Assembly (NCBI GenBank): GCA_035578155.1
Contig: JAPWDM010000076.1
Location: 62,001-126,000, forward strand
Origin: Brachynemurus nebulosus
Lineage: Eukaryota > Arthropoda > Insecta > Neuroptera > Myrmeleontidae
Direction of reading: 5' to 3'
Length of the DNA: 64,000 nucleotides
How positions within the stretch are numbered: the first letter of the stretch is position 1; the number at the start of each line of letters is the position of its first letter. The notes beneath the pieces are model-generated. The model saw nothing but the letters and a program-made list of their open reading frames with translations, searched no databases and was not told where the DNA came from. The position numbers and the translations under genes are program-made. Positions 44,830 to 56,585 of this stretch are shown one piece after another.

Positions 44830-45104
44830 GGGCTTTTTCAAATATGTTAAAGAGTTCATCAGCCTTACCAAAGTAAGAGATACTTAAATCACAAATACTA
44901 TAAGATATATAATCAGTTAATTTTTCAGTGTCACTAATTTTTAACACATCATATCGTTCAAGATGACGATACTGTTTTAGGAGTCTCTTTTGTTTCCTGA
45001 AGTAACGTTACGTATCGTTCGTTACTAATGAAAAAACTGCGATTGATATTTGTCTTTATAAACTCATTCAATTTATCATAAAATATATTCTTTTTATTGG
45101 CCAT
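44830..45104 (-). pseudogene. KRBA2-like integrase, N-terminal fragment (inverted copy)
   Basis: On the minus strand an ATG at 45104 opens MANKKNIFYDKLNEFIKTNI and SFFISNERYVTLLQETKET. A frameshift follows, after which HLERYDVLKISDTEKLTDY and GKADELFNIFEKAH are recognisable. It is the mirror-image counterpart of 43505-44033 without the MITE. The fragment ends at the inner boundary of the arm. Confidence 0.65.
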
Positions 45105-45890
45105 GATTAGCTCCCTGATATTCACACTTGGAAGTAACAGTCAACAATGAATACAAATTCAATGGTATTTTGTTTCAATGTGCCAGTTGACAAATAACAA
45201 CCTGTCTGTCGTACCATAATTGCATCAACTAAGCGTCCAGAACGCGTTGTGGGTTTTTTGAATGACCACGTCGCGTTGTAGTCAAATCTTATGAAAGCCA
45301 CGACACGAACTTCGCGTTGTGGTCTTTTTGAGTTAACCGCAACGCGTTATGGCTGTTTTTACAAGTGCCACAACGCGAGTTTCGCGTTGTAGATGATTTT
45401 AAAGGACCACAACGCGTTGTGTTCGTTTTTTTCGCTCAATGAGCGATTTCGATCTTTGAGCGTAACATATACATTAGAAGCGTTTGTTACTTTATGATAG
45501 TAAAATGCAAAAACGTTCATCTAATATATATGTTACGCTCAAAGATCGAAATCGCTCACTGAGCGAAAAAATCGACCACAACGCGTTGTGGTTATATAAA
45601 ATCAGCCACAACGCGAAATTCGTGTTGTACTTATAAAAACAGCCACAACTCGTTGTGGCTAACTCAAAAAGACCATAACGCGAAATTCGCGTCGTGGCTT
45701 TCATAAGATTTGGCCACAATGCGACGTGGTTATTTGAAAAAGCCACAACGCGTTCTAGACCGTTAGTTGATGCAATTGTAACAGAACGGACAAGTTGCTA
45801 TTTGTCAACTGGCGCATTGCAATCAAATACCGTTGAATTTGTATTCATTTTTGATTGTTATTTCCAAATATAAACATCAGTGCTCTAATC

Positions 45891-46185
45891 ATGGCTACTA
45901 AAAAGAATGTATTGTATGATGAATTGGATGAGTTTATAAAGATAAATACCGATCGCAGTTTTTTCATTAGTAACGAACGATACCAAACGTTACTTCAAGA
46001 CACAAAGGAGGCTCAGCTTCTCAAAAAAGTAATCAACCCCTATCGTCAAAACATTATCGTCGTCTTAAACAATATGATGTTTTAAAAATAAGTGATACGG
46101 AAATTGATTGAATATGGATCTGATAGTATTTGTGATTCAAAAATTCGTTATTTTTGTAAGGCTGATGAACTGTTTGACATTTTGT
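45891..46185 (+). pseudogene. KRBA2-like integrase, N-terminal fragment
   Basis: The ATG at 45891 gives MATKKNVLYDELDEFIKINT then SFFISNERYQTLLQDTKEAQ, the best preserved of the three copies. A short insertion around 46020-46055 shifts the frame. The shifted frame reads HYRRLKQYDVLKISDTE and stops, and a further shift restores SICDSKIRYFCKADELFDIL. The integrase core is missing. The open frame extends 36 bases upstream of 45891, but the other copies start at the equivalent ATG. Confidence 0.65.
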
Positions 46186-46700
46186 CTTTTTAAATTTTTT
46201 AAAATAATTATTGACACTGCCCAGCGCCTCTATTTTTCAATTTTAAAAACAGAAGTTTTTATTTACATTTTCTTTGAAGACTATTATGCTGAAATTCATA
46301 AAATTAAACAATAGATCGCCCATTGTTTGATTTTAAAAATTTAAATTATAACTTGACTGTTTGTTAATCTGTTGAAGTTCATAAAATAGGGTGCTTGACT
46401 GAAATTAAAAAAAAAAAAAACTATTCCTTTTTATTTTGCATAAATTCTGTGAAAAAAGATCAAATACGTAACTACAATTTTGAAATGAAAATTTGGCGCG
46501 AAAACCAGCTCATTGTAATAATATCAAGATGTTATCAAGATGGTGTCAAGTGAAGTCGCTTTGAGTTGTCCGTTGGTCTGTTACAGCTTGAAGGGGTGTT
46601 GTAGTCTAGACTAGAAGTTCGATTTTGAGATGATTTTACGGGCATAATTAAAAAAAAGAGTAAATATTTTTAGTATCCATTTTTTTAACAGTTTTTTATT
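46186..46700. other. Interior of element B, nothing recognised
   Basis: AT-rich; it contains the same TTGACACTGCCCAG sequence that occurs in both arms of element A, so this part still belongs to the family. Confidence 0.45.
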
Positions 46701-46704
46701 TATA

Positions 46705-47546
46705 TACTCTGTTTCATAAATATAAACGCATTTAAATTTTTATGGGTATTATGTTAAAAATATAATCTGAGGAAGAAATTATTTATTATTTTAACCAAAT
46801 GTAACAAAAAATTATAAAACACAAAAACCATGGGGGCCATCGAGATTGAACTTTTTTTCATCATTAAAAATTACCTATAAGCAAAAAACAAAAATAAATA
46901 TTAGATAATTTAAATTTTTAGAAGTTTTAGAATTTTTATTTACCTTTGTCCAATCTCTCTGCATATTATTTCGTGCCCAGTTCAATCTAGCACTTTGTGG
47001 TGCTTTTGTGAACGTGCAGTTTCCATTTTCGACCTTACAATATTTGGATTGGCCTTAATAACTCTCCAAACAGTCGTTCTTGATACAGGCAAATTACATT
47101 CTTTTAAAATTGTCGAACAACTTTTGAAGTGTTTGATGCCGTGTTTTATGATTCCACGCTCATCACGCTTGGATAGCTTTTTCGGACGTCCACTACGCTT
47201 ATTTTGTCCACAATTTTTTGATTTCTTAAATAGTGTCGAATCACATAGTCCGACCTCTTCAGTTCTTTTGCGATTGATCTGATTAACTTGCCTGAACTTT
47301 TTAACCGAAAAAATTAATAATAGTGCTTAGTTCAAGACTGTAACTAATGCGTTTATATTTTTGAAACAGGTCAAGAGACCGAAGTGTTTAAAAATTGGTA
47401 CAGTTGTAATATTATTATTTAACTACCCTACCAGTAGTATTCACGTACTCAGCTTTTTCATTATAAATCATAATTTTTTAAGTACAACTATCCTTCCAAG
47501 AAAAAGAACAGACACTAATGTGCGTTTATACTTATGAAACAGAGTG
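46705..47546 (-). mobile_element. Decayed Tc1-like element inside element B
   Basis: The ends read (T/C)ACTCTGTTTCATAA(A/G)TATAAACGC in inverted orientation with TA outside. A further inverted copy of the end lies at about 47346-47372, so the right side may be duplicated or the result of two insertions. Confidence 0.6.
46840..47300 (-). pseudogene. Tc1-like transposase N-terminal half with internal deletion
   Basis: Minus-strand fragments read RSIAKELKRSDYVIRHYL (first helix-turn-helix), then in another frame GRPKKLSKRDERGIIKHG and LPVSRTTVWRVIKANPNIVR (second helix-turn-helix). After a stop and further shift comes ARNNMQRDWTKV. A last piece reading KKFNLDGPHGF near 46850 corresponds to the region of the first catalytic aspartate (usually DEKKFNLDGPDG). 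The remaining catalytic domain is absent. Confidence 0.65.
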
Positions 47547-48160
47547 TATTTGAAAAAAGGAGTCTCCTAGTTGGTGTGATGTAACCGATTTGAAAAAATA
47601 ATTTTTTTCACAAAATGGCGGCCATTTTAGAAAATCAGTTTTTCGCCTCCTTTTTTCAACTTCGAAATTTTTTTAAAAATAGTAAAAAAAGAAATTCCAA
47701 AAACCCCTACGTCAGACCAATTGTGATAGTATTAAGAAGGTCTGTACCAAATTTCAAGTAAATCGGTGCATTAAAACTTGAGATACCATGTCAATCGTAT
47801 CGAAAAAAGCAGTTTCGAGTAATTTATATTAAAAATTTGAATTTAACACTGAAAGGATACACAGTACACAGGAAAATATAAACATAAAATAATTCGAATT
47901 TCCGTAAATCCTTTTAGAGGCTTATTCTTAAAGGTCTAAACTTGGAAAATGTGAAAAAAAGAAAAATCGATTTTTTTGAATTTCTAGAGTAGAATAGCTT
48001 ACACAGATTTTAATGCATGACTATGTATTGTTAAAAATAACTAATTCGCAATTCAGTACCTATTTGAGAAATAATTTTGTTATATCTACTAATATAAGAT
48101 CACGAATTCAAAACGAATAAAAATTTAATGAAAAGCTTTTATTATTTAACATCCTGAATC
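47547..48160. other. Interior of element B, unclassified
   Basis: AT-rich with no gene. It contains ACAAAATGGCGGCCATTTT, a 12-base palindrome (AAATGGCGGCCATTT type) within a longer low-complexity context. Confidence 0.35.
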
Positions 48161-48214
48161 CTATACGTTAGTTGACAAATAACAACCTGTCCGTCGTGTC
48201 ACAATTGCATCAAC

Positions 48215-48410
48215 TAACCGTCTAAAACGCGTTGTGGCTTTTTTAAGTGACCACGTCGCGTTGTGGTCAAATCTTATGAAAGCCACGACGCAAATTTCGC
48301 GTCGTGGTTTTTTTGAGTTAGTCACAACGCGTTGTGGCTGTTTGTATAAGTGTCACAACACGAATTTCGCGTTGTGGCTGATTTCAAATAACCACAACGC
48401 GTTGTGGTCG
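48215..48410. repeat. Palindromic CCACAACGCG modules, right end of element B
   Basis: The same modules as at 43205-43392 in inverted order, the clearest being CCACAACGCGTTGTGG at about 48391-48406. The apparent 99-residue frame through them is an artefact. Confidence 0.7.
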
Positions 48411-48456
48411 ATTTTTTCACTCAGTGAGCGATTTCGATCTTTGAGCGTAACATATA

Positions 48457-51400
48457 CAACAAATTTTACTATAGTTTACAAGTCAACCATAAACAAGCAT
48501 ACAAATTACATATTAATTTTTTTAATTTACTAAAACTATGCTAATTTGCTGTTACCACCCGTTTGTTGTTAATTTATTAAAATAAGTATAGGTAAAATAA
48601 GTATTTATCAAATTAAGATAATTTTAAATTTACCGTGGTAAGTGCTTTAAAAGCTTATATTAAATCTAAAATTAACTTTTTAACTTTTCAAAATTTCTTT
48701 ATTAATATTATACTAGTTCCAAAAATATAATGCTTAATTAGTTACGTACTAATAAGTTGTATCTGTTACTACTACTAAAAATTATACCAAATTTTTAGAT
48801 TCTAATATACTTTTTCCAATATGAGTACTTTTCAGGCTCTTTAGGTAAATAGTTTATATAATGAATAAAAGCAGCAAAATTTAACTGTTTCTTCTACTTA
48901 CTGAAGTGTATTTTTTATTTCAATTTGGAATAAGACAAAATACGGTTTGTTACTTTTATAAAAGTGTTACGCATTCTAAACTACAAAATGAAATCTTAGA
49001 CAATAATAATCCAACACATACAAAGTACTTTGTAAAAATTGTCTTTGCGGCTTAATGTAGGAGCGGTCCGTGTTTATGTAATGATTTGTTATATATTATA
49101 TTACAACTCTCAGAAAAAAGTTAAGGTAATAAAATTTTGAAAAAAAATATGATTGGTTAAATATGTAAGAGGACAAGGATAAAAAAGCAGCTTGTACAGT
49201 GACAGTTCAATTTACTTATCTCTCTCACACAAAAACCTGTCAAACTAAGTCGGATTTACATAGCTAAAAAAAAAACTAGAATACAGTATTTTTAATGTGT
49301 CTCTCCATGGAGATACGGAGTCTTCACCTGATGGCAGATTGGTGGTAACTGATAACTCTTACTGATTATACCGTGTCACCCTGCAGTTAAATATCTACAA
49401 ATTCAATCCATTTTAGAAAACTATTAAGAAATTATTTTATTTAATAGAAAACTAAAGTAAAAATACATATAAGAAAACATTAAAAAGTTACTAGCATTAT
49501 TTATAAGTAAAAATTAATAACAAACTTCGATAAACAAAAAAAAAAAAAAAAAAAATACGGAAATTATAATTGAGAGGACAAATGCATGAAGAAGTTATGT
49601 GGCATTTTTATAATTTTACAGTACAACCATTTTAAAGTTTTTATTTACTTGTACTCCCTATGAAATAGTACATGTTTATTATTGAATTTGTTTGAAACTA
49701 TTGGAAGTAATAAAACCAAATTTTTCTAGATGATATTTCAGGATAAAACATTTCTAAATTCTACAAAATAAAAAAAGTAAACGAACAGTCAAAAATAAAT
49801 ATATTAAATTTTAAAAAAAGTTAAGTTTTGAAAAAATATTAATACCATGACGATCATAACCTTTAATGATACAACGTCCAGTGGTACACTATTTTGACGT
49901 TTATACACTTCATGTGGATTTATTGACGTCGTGCGACGTGATATGTGAGTTAGTAATGTTTCAGTTGACGTCTTATGACGTCAGTGACCGTCAAGGTGTT
50001 ACTTTAAATACATAATTTTAATTTTTAATATTTAACATATACATTCATTTAATTTAATCATTTTTAATATTTCATATTTTAATATTTAATATTTAACATA
50101 TACATATATTTAACATATACATTTGAAATCACAAAACAATTCGATAAAATTTATTATAAATGAACAAAATCGTTAAAAGTGATGATATTAAAAATTGAAA
50201 ATTAAACTTAATAAAATTAAAATTAATAAAAAAAAAAATAATAATAAAACTAAGAAAACAGTGTTACACAAAATTTAGAAAAATGTTACAAAAGAATCGA
50301 AATTAAGAACCATTAAAAATCAGTCACGAGGTGCTCGAAACAAAATGGCTTTAGTCTAATGGAAACAAAGTAGTGACTGTGGCGTTGTAGCCAAGTTGGG
50401 CAACCATTTCAATCTTTTAAGCGGCTTGTTAAACAGGACGGTTTCTGTTTTACATGCCAGCATCAAAAGTGATGTGCAAATTAAATTGGAATTTGTGTTA
50501 CAAATAAAAACTATATGGAGTTTACCCCATTTAAAATTTTGATATATGGCAAGCACAATAGATAAAATGGCGTCACAATCGACAAATGTCATCAACCTGA
50601 GTTAATTCGGGTTAGCCGCTTAAGTGGCTAAAATTTTTGATCTTAACTCCCTGACGATTATACGAACAATTCCGAAAAACTAATTGATATAGGTTAAAAA
50701 ATCAAGAATACACTATTTTGACAACTAGTACACTTTATATGGAACTGTTGACGCTGTTTACCGTTATGTATACATTAGTTTTTTTTTTATAATGTAAAGT
50801 GCAATTCTTTTTTTTTATTTATAATATCCTGTGTATGTTTTAAGAACTGAATTATGTATTTTAATAATAAATGAAATTCTTAATTTAATTACGCATTATA
50901 ATTTAAAAAGTTAAATTAATGTATATAATTTTTAAAACTATAGATTTAAATTATAACATTTCTAAATCGTGTTTTGTATTACTATTTTCTATTTTTAATT
51001 GAAAAATAATATTTATGAATGTTGCTGCAAGAGGGCAGTTTCGTATTGAAAATAATTTATTTCATTTTTTGCTATAGTGTAAATCCAACTTGTAAAATTT
51101 TATTACGTTTACTTTTTCTTAGAGTTGTAATATATTACAATGGCTAGATTCAATTGCAATGAAGATTTGTGGAATATAGAGAAACTGCATAAAGAATAGT
51201 GGCGCCTCTTTCAATAATTTTATAAATACATGCGTGAGCACGTCAACACAAATTATTTGCAACCATAGATTTTGACATAATCTCATCAACAAGTTTATAT
51301 TTTTGCATAGATTACTTTTTAATATTTAATATTTATAATTTTAATATATAAATAATAAATAAAGTAAGTGTAGAGAAACTGTGTTGTCACTAGTGAAGCC

Positions 51401-52395
51401 TCTATAAGTCAAGTTTTAAGTTTTTTCCAAGTTATTGTTGTTGTTTTAAATACAACAGATACGTTGACTGCATCCAATGCAGCATTATAACCACTCAGAT
51501 AAACATTTATCTATTATTAAAAATTTAAAAAAAATCTTTTAAAAAAATGTACAATTAGTCACTAATTACTTTAATAATTTTACATTATATTGAAGTTTTA
51601 TATTTGTTTATCGCATAACTTTGGCTGTTATGAAATTTCGTACAATGGCATATCGTAATTTAACACTATTGAATTTTGACAGTAGGTTACACTACCGCTC
51701 ATGGCTGATGGCGCTCATGTAGAACGCAATAAGATATAAAAAATGAAAATAATTTAAAGCAATTTTTTAGTAGCAATGAAAATAATTTGTGTATTTATGA
51801 AAAAGAATATGATCTACCTAGTTATCTGTTTACATTTAATGTATGGCGGTTTGTATACGATCAGTAATACTGTCAGTATTTTTATCGATAAAAAAATTAA
51901 TCATTATTTTTATAATATAAATTCTATATATGAATATTTTAGAATTGTCGATAAGTAATAGTGTCCGTATTTCAAAATATTAACAGTACTATTGATTGTG
52001 TAAAGGCTGACTATAAAAAATTTTAATTTAAAAAATATAACCTCACACTGTATAAATAGGTAAAAATGAAAGTCAATAACAGTAATAATACAGTATTAGT
52101 AAGTTTATTTTTCACTCACCTCCATACTAGGTATATTTTACAATATGATACAGACTTAACATATAATATGTTACACATAAACCAACTTTTCAATTTATAA
52201 TATAAGTAAGTTTATCAAGCTATATCGTTAACCAAAGTGATAGACTTGCATTATTTGTGAACGATTAAGTTGAAGGACGACTGCTTTTACAAGTAGGTAC
52301 AGCGAGGCGAATTAATGAGAGTATATTTAATTCTTCTAATAATGGCACTATTCAATATAAAGCCACTTGCAAGCATACTTTCAATTTACTACTTT
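48457..52395. other. Long AT-rich stretch, no confident gene
   Basis: I see no transposon ends here. Four TGACGTC-type motifs cluster at 49925-49985, including a full TGACGTCA. A related TACACTATTTTGAC segment occurs at about 49886 and 50709. A possible small secreted peptide is listed separately. Confidence 0.35.
51776..51958 (+). CDS. Possible small secreted peptide, unrecognised
   Basis: A 60-residue frame starts MKIICVFMKKNMIYLVICLH. Its N-terminus has a positive patch followed by a hydrophobic run (MIYLVICLHLMYGGLY) compatible with a signal peptide, and the rest is polar (FIDKKINHYFYNINSIYEYF). The end reads GATAAGTAATAG, where AAGTAAT could be a splice donor instead of a stop. No homology is recognised. 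In sequence this AT-rich such frames arise by chance. Confidence 0.2.
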   Translation: MKIICVFMKKNMIYLVICLHLMYGGLYTISNTVSIFIDKKINHYFYNINSIYEYFRIVDK

Positions 52396-52399
52396 AATA

Positions 52400-54446
52400 T
52401 ATATCGCGTGTTTTTTGAGAGTTGACATTCGATTGATTCCTAAAATATGCACCTAATAAGAAAGTGTATATAAAAAATATTCAAAATTGTAGACTTCCAA
52501 GGCCTACGAATTTTTTGGAATAAAAAAAACATTTTTCTTCAAATAGAAACATACGTTGAGATGTTTTTTTTAAAAATTAATTTATTACTTCAGACTACCA
52601 GTAAGGCTAAAATTTTCATTAATTTAGTCCATATTTTTGAGAAATTACATCATTAAACTTTAATTTTCAAAACTCGAGGTCAGGGTTGTTTAACTGACCG
52701 CAAACAATTTTATTAATTATTCTCTACCACATTCAAAAAACGCAAAATTACCGGTGATGGTATGTACACATTAACCTCTTACAATGGAACAAAATTATTA
52801 ATTAAATACAATTATAATCTAAATAATTTATAGTTTCCCCTCAAATATTCAACTTAATATTTAATAAACAGGTTATTAAATTACAACTGTGGTTGTAATA
52901 TTTAATATTACACCATATTTAAGAAGTCAAAATTAGGTATGTGTGAAAAAGGCATTACTAAACTTTTGTGAAACAGAATGATAAATATGGAACCTGGATT
53001 ATCTTATGATATTATATGTAATTTATTAGTGAAATCTATATATAGCACAGACGTATAAGTAACATGTGTTACGCTAAATTAGTGAATTTGCTTAATTCGT
53101 GAAATAGGCAGTCTTTTACCTAATTCATGAAATAGGTATGTCGTTCGTATATTTCGTGGAATAAGCAATACTATGCCTAGTACATGAAATTAGCAGCTGC
53201 CTAATTCGTGAAATCGGCAAGCTATGATAATTTAATGACAATTAAAACAAATTTAATAGATTTGAGCGTTACTTTATGATATTCCATATTTGATATTATT
53301 AAATAAAAATACTTGTCTCTAACTCACCTAAACTTGTTTTCCTTGTATGTATTTAACTCCGCCTACTACTTCTATCCCCACTAATTTCCCATCATAAATT
53401 ACTACAATGCTACAATTTGTAAGTTAAGATTTATAATAAATAGGCATGTATCTGAATATAAACTTTACACATATTCAACACAATCAATAAAAGTGGTATT
53501 TTGCAAAGTTAAGTGTTTTTATTTAATAATTAACACATACTTATTCCAGGTTTAAAACAGGTTCGTATTAATCAATCACAAAATATATTTATTCAAACAT
53601 CATTATTTTAACAATTGCAAAAAAATTTTTAATAAAATTCAATATTAATTAAGTTAAATTTGGCGACAATAAATAATTGGAATGGTGTCTTTTTCTAAAA
53701 ATTTAAATAAGACGTAGTTTGACGTATTTGGCGAATTGTGCAAAAAAAGCTTGTGTTTGACTCAAATGTAGCGTATCTTTCTCTATCTACTTTGGACACA
53801 CTCATAATCAGTTGATTCTCATTGTCAGACTCATTTCAAATGTTTATACAATTTGTTACAACAAGGAAAAAATCTGCTACTTTTAAAAGTTTCACTTTTA
53901 GTATGCTGCCGTCAATGTAAATTCAAAATAACTTGATTACTGAATGTAACTGATATTTTTAAAATATCAGTTTTTTCAGAAGTAGTTTTAACATTAGAAA
54001 ATTTTGTTTTACAATATAATACTTTTAAATCTTTTACAATATTAGAACGGTATGTAATTATTTTGTATTTGTAATAGCACTGGTTAATTATCCTGTTAAA
54101 TTAATTAGTAATGAATTAGATGGATGGGACAAAAAGGTATCGCGATAAAACGTAGCAGCGACAAAACGTACCACTTGGGTAAATATTTACCGGCGAAGGG
54201 TTTTATTGTTTAATAGTACCGCGACAGAACGTACCATTTGATGATTCATGTCAAAAAAGGACACTTTACATATTGCAAAAATTTACGAAAATAAAAAATA
54301 ATTGCATAAACAGCGTTAAATTCAAGAATTTTTCAAAAGATAAATATAAAATAATTAGTCAAGTGTAATGAGAATTCTGAAGATACAAAATGTAATCGTT
54401 GTTGTTAAAAATGATTTGGCGTTACCTTACATAAATACGCCAAGAT
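52400..54446. repeat. Left arm of giant inverted repeat
   Basis: This arm is the inverse of 56228-58332. Matching landmarks from the outside in: TTTTTTGAGAGTTG, CCTAAAATATGCACCTAATA, ACCACATTCAAAAAACGCAA, the palindromic modules at 53067-53225, AACTCCGCCTACTACTTCTA, AGTTGATTCTCATTGTCAGA, GATGGATGGGACAAAAAGGT and GGCGTTACCTTACATAAATA. The arms differ by scattered substitutions and small indels. Confidence 0.85.
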
Positions 54447-56585
54447 TAAATTACTCATTACTGTTTAACAATGTAATTACTCATTACTTATTACTGTTTA
54501 ACAATTTAATATTTTCTTTTTTAATATTTTTAAGAATATAGAGAATATTTTTAATATTTCTTAAGAATAAATGAATTTTTAATATCATATAGAATACTTA
54601 TCTATTCCTAAATTACTTTATTTTAAATAAAAATGCAAAAAATTAGTAAAGTACCAGTATAGTAAGAATTTTAAGGATACAAAAAATGATTTAGCCGTTA
54701 CAAAAGCTACAGCCACTGAGGATGTCAATTTTATTTCCCTAATATTTAAATTTTGTGGAATATATGAATTTTTTATTAAATATAAAATAATGGACTAATT
54801 AATCTATTAATAATTAAAGCAGATACTGGGAAAACCTTTCCACAATGTCAAGTCGTACGTTTTGTCGCATCCAAAATATGTTGAAGCAGACCCTTCGCAG
54901 GTAGTTGATTCCTTATGTGTTACGTTTTGTCGTGCATTCGGACAAAAATGATGAAAATAGGATGATAGATATTTTAAAAGCCTGCTCCTACAATAATTTA
55001 ACTGTCCGCAGAAATTATTATTAGAAAAAATACATATAAATAGGTTTGTTTTGATGGTGTGACAAAAGTTGTTCGAATATCTGATGGACGTATTATGGTC
55101 ACGGAAGATAACGTTTTAACAATAATTCACAATATGCACATAGCTACCGGTCATAAAGGCGAAAAATATCCTATAAGGAAGTTGCTGGACTGTATGGCAA
55201 TATAACAATGACTGCCGTTAAGAATCCATTTCGAGTGCGAAAGATATCCAGAAAAATCCAGAAATATGATTCGAGAAGGAATATTGTAGGGCGTCTTATC
55301 ATCGCCAAAGATTTAAATCAAAAAGGGCAAGTTGACCTGATATACTTTCAAAGTTTACCAGATGGAAATTATAGATTTATTTTGCACTATCAAAAGCACC
55401 TAACAAAATATAGTTTTTTGAGTCCTCTAACCTCAAAGAGGTTGTGGAAGTTGCCAAAGAAATGTTTAATATTTTCCTAGACTTTGGAGCTCCTCATATT
55501 TTACATTCAGATAACGGAAGAGAGTTTAGAGGCGAAATTATTAAATAATTAAAATTACTTTGGCCAAATTTACTTTTAATTAACGGCAGGCCTCGATATC
55601 CTTAGAGTCAAGGTTCTGTGGAACGAAGTAATTCAACTTTGAAATATTCATTAATTGTTTGGATGCGCGATAACGAAACAAATGCTTGGAGTTTACGATT
55701 ACGAATTGTTCAATAGGGTATGAACACAACCTATTATGAGGCAATTAAGATGGATCCATACAACGCGATGTTTAAAATGATGGTGATGATCTATAAAAGC
55801 GAGAATGTCACTATGATCTGTAAACACGCAAGAATTTAAAAAAAAAATTAACAATGGAATATCAGGTATTGTATTTGAAAGTCAATCAGCTATTCTTGAA
55901 AACATAGTCGAAGAAAAGCACATAATCCACAGTGTTTTAGATTACAATATTCCAGAAACTGCAACTAGTGATAATATCGCTGCTGTAACTGACCATTCTG
56001 CCAAAATTAGCCGAGAATTAGCAGGTAAAAATTTGCTTATTCAAGCTAGTAAAATGATTGAAAGATAAAAAAAAAACAACTAGGGACACTTAAAGTTGGC
56101 GATAATGTCTATATTAGCATTAGCCAAGGCGATCGTGAACGTCTTGTATTCTTTAAACACGTATTTATTTCTGATTCCCATCATACTTTATCCAGTCTTA
56201 CACTGGCAAAATATAATATTTATATTATATTTTGTCGTATTTATGTAAGGTAACGCTAAATCATTTTTAACAACAACGGCTAAATCATTTTTGTATCTTC
56301 AGAATTCTCATTATACATAATTAATTATTTTATATTGATCTTTTGAAAAATTATTGAATTTAACGCTATTTATGCAATTATTTTTTATTTTTGTAAATTT
56401 TTGCAATATGTAAAGTGTCCTTTTTTGATATGAATCATCAAATGGTACGTTTTGTCGCGGTACTATTAAACAATAAAACCCTTCGCAGGTAAATATTGAC
56501 CCAAGTGGTATGTTTTGTCACTGGTACATTTGGACGCTGGTACGTTTTGTCGCGATACCTTTTTGTCCCATCCATCTAATCCATC
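54116..56585 (+). mobile_element. Inner element D carrying the KRBA2-like integrase
   Basis: The inverted ends read GGATGGGACAAAAAGGTATC and GCGA(T/C)AAAACGTA, followed by repeats of GCGACA(A/G)AACGTACCA and GGCGAAGGGTTTTATTG. A further stray copy of such motifs lies inside at about 54860-54940. The pairing ends at about 54446 and 56228, leaving 1.8 kb of unpaired interior with the integrase. Exact limits cannot be set because the flanks are also inverted copies. Confidence 0.55.
55060..56160 (+). pseudogene. KRBA2-like integrase, central and C-terminal parts
   Basis: Fragments in shifting frames follow the family order: VLTIIHNMHIATGHKG (H2C2-type zinc-binding start), GRLIIAKDLNQKGQVDLIYF (first catalytic Asp in VDLIYF), DGNYRFILHYQKHLTKYSFL, HILHSDNGREF (second Asp), SQGSVERSNSTLKYSL (catalytic Glu) and much later LKVGDNVYISISQGDRERL. 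Insect KRBA2-like proteins show the same blocks (VDLIDMQ, LQSDNGREF, QGSVER and VGDNVxVPI-type). At least four stops or frameshifts break it. The N-terminal part present in elements A and B is missing here, so the two sets complement each other in coverage. Confidence 0.75.

Larger units (their letters stand above)
43157..45467. mobile_element. Ginger-like element A, arranged as an inverted dimer
   Basis: Both ends read TGTTA(T/C)GCTCAAAGATCG and AAATCGCTCA in inverted orientation, with TATA just outside each (43153-43156 and 45468-45471). The terminus TGTTA fits the TGTNR start and 4-bp target duplication described for Ginger-type elements. The two halves are inverted copies of each other, each with palindromic modules and the start of a KRBA2-like integrase gene; only the first has the hAT MITE. 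A foldback (44350-44605) lies at the centre. It cannot be autonomous because both gene copies are N-terminal fragments. Confidence 0.7.
45531..48452 (+). mobile_element. Ginger-like element B
   Basis: The ends read TGTTACGCTCAAAGATCG in inverted orientation, with TATA outside each (45527-45530 and 48453-48456). The left end carries the palindromic modules and a KRBA2-like N-terminal frame, and the right end carries the modules only. The interior has been replaced by a Tc1-like element (46705-47546) and unclassified sequence. It starts 63 bases after the end of element A. Confidence 0.7.

Noticed and set aside
46995..47282. 95-residue plus-strand frame
   Set aside because: Antisense shadow of the decayed Tc1-like transposase on the minus strand.
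53067..53225. CRISPR-like or satellite array
   Set aside because: Same reason: the modules are confined to inverted transposon-type ends starting TGTTACGC.
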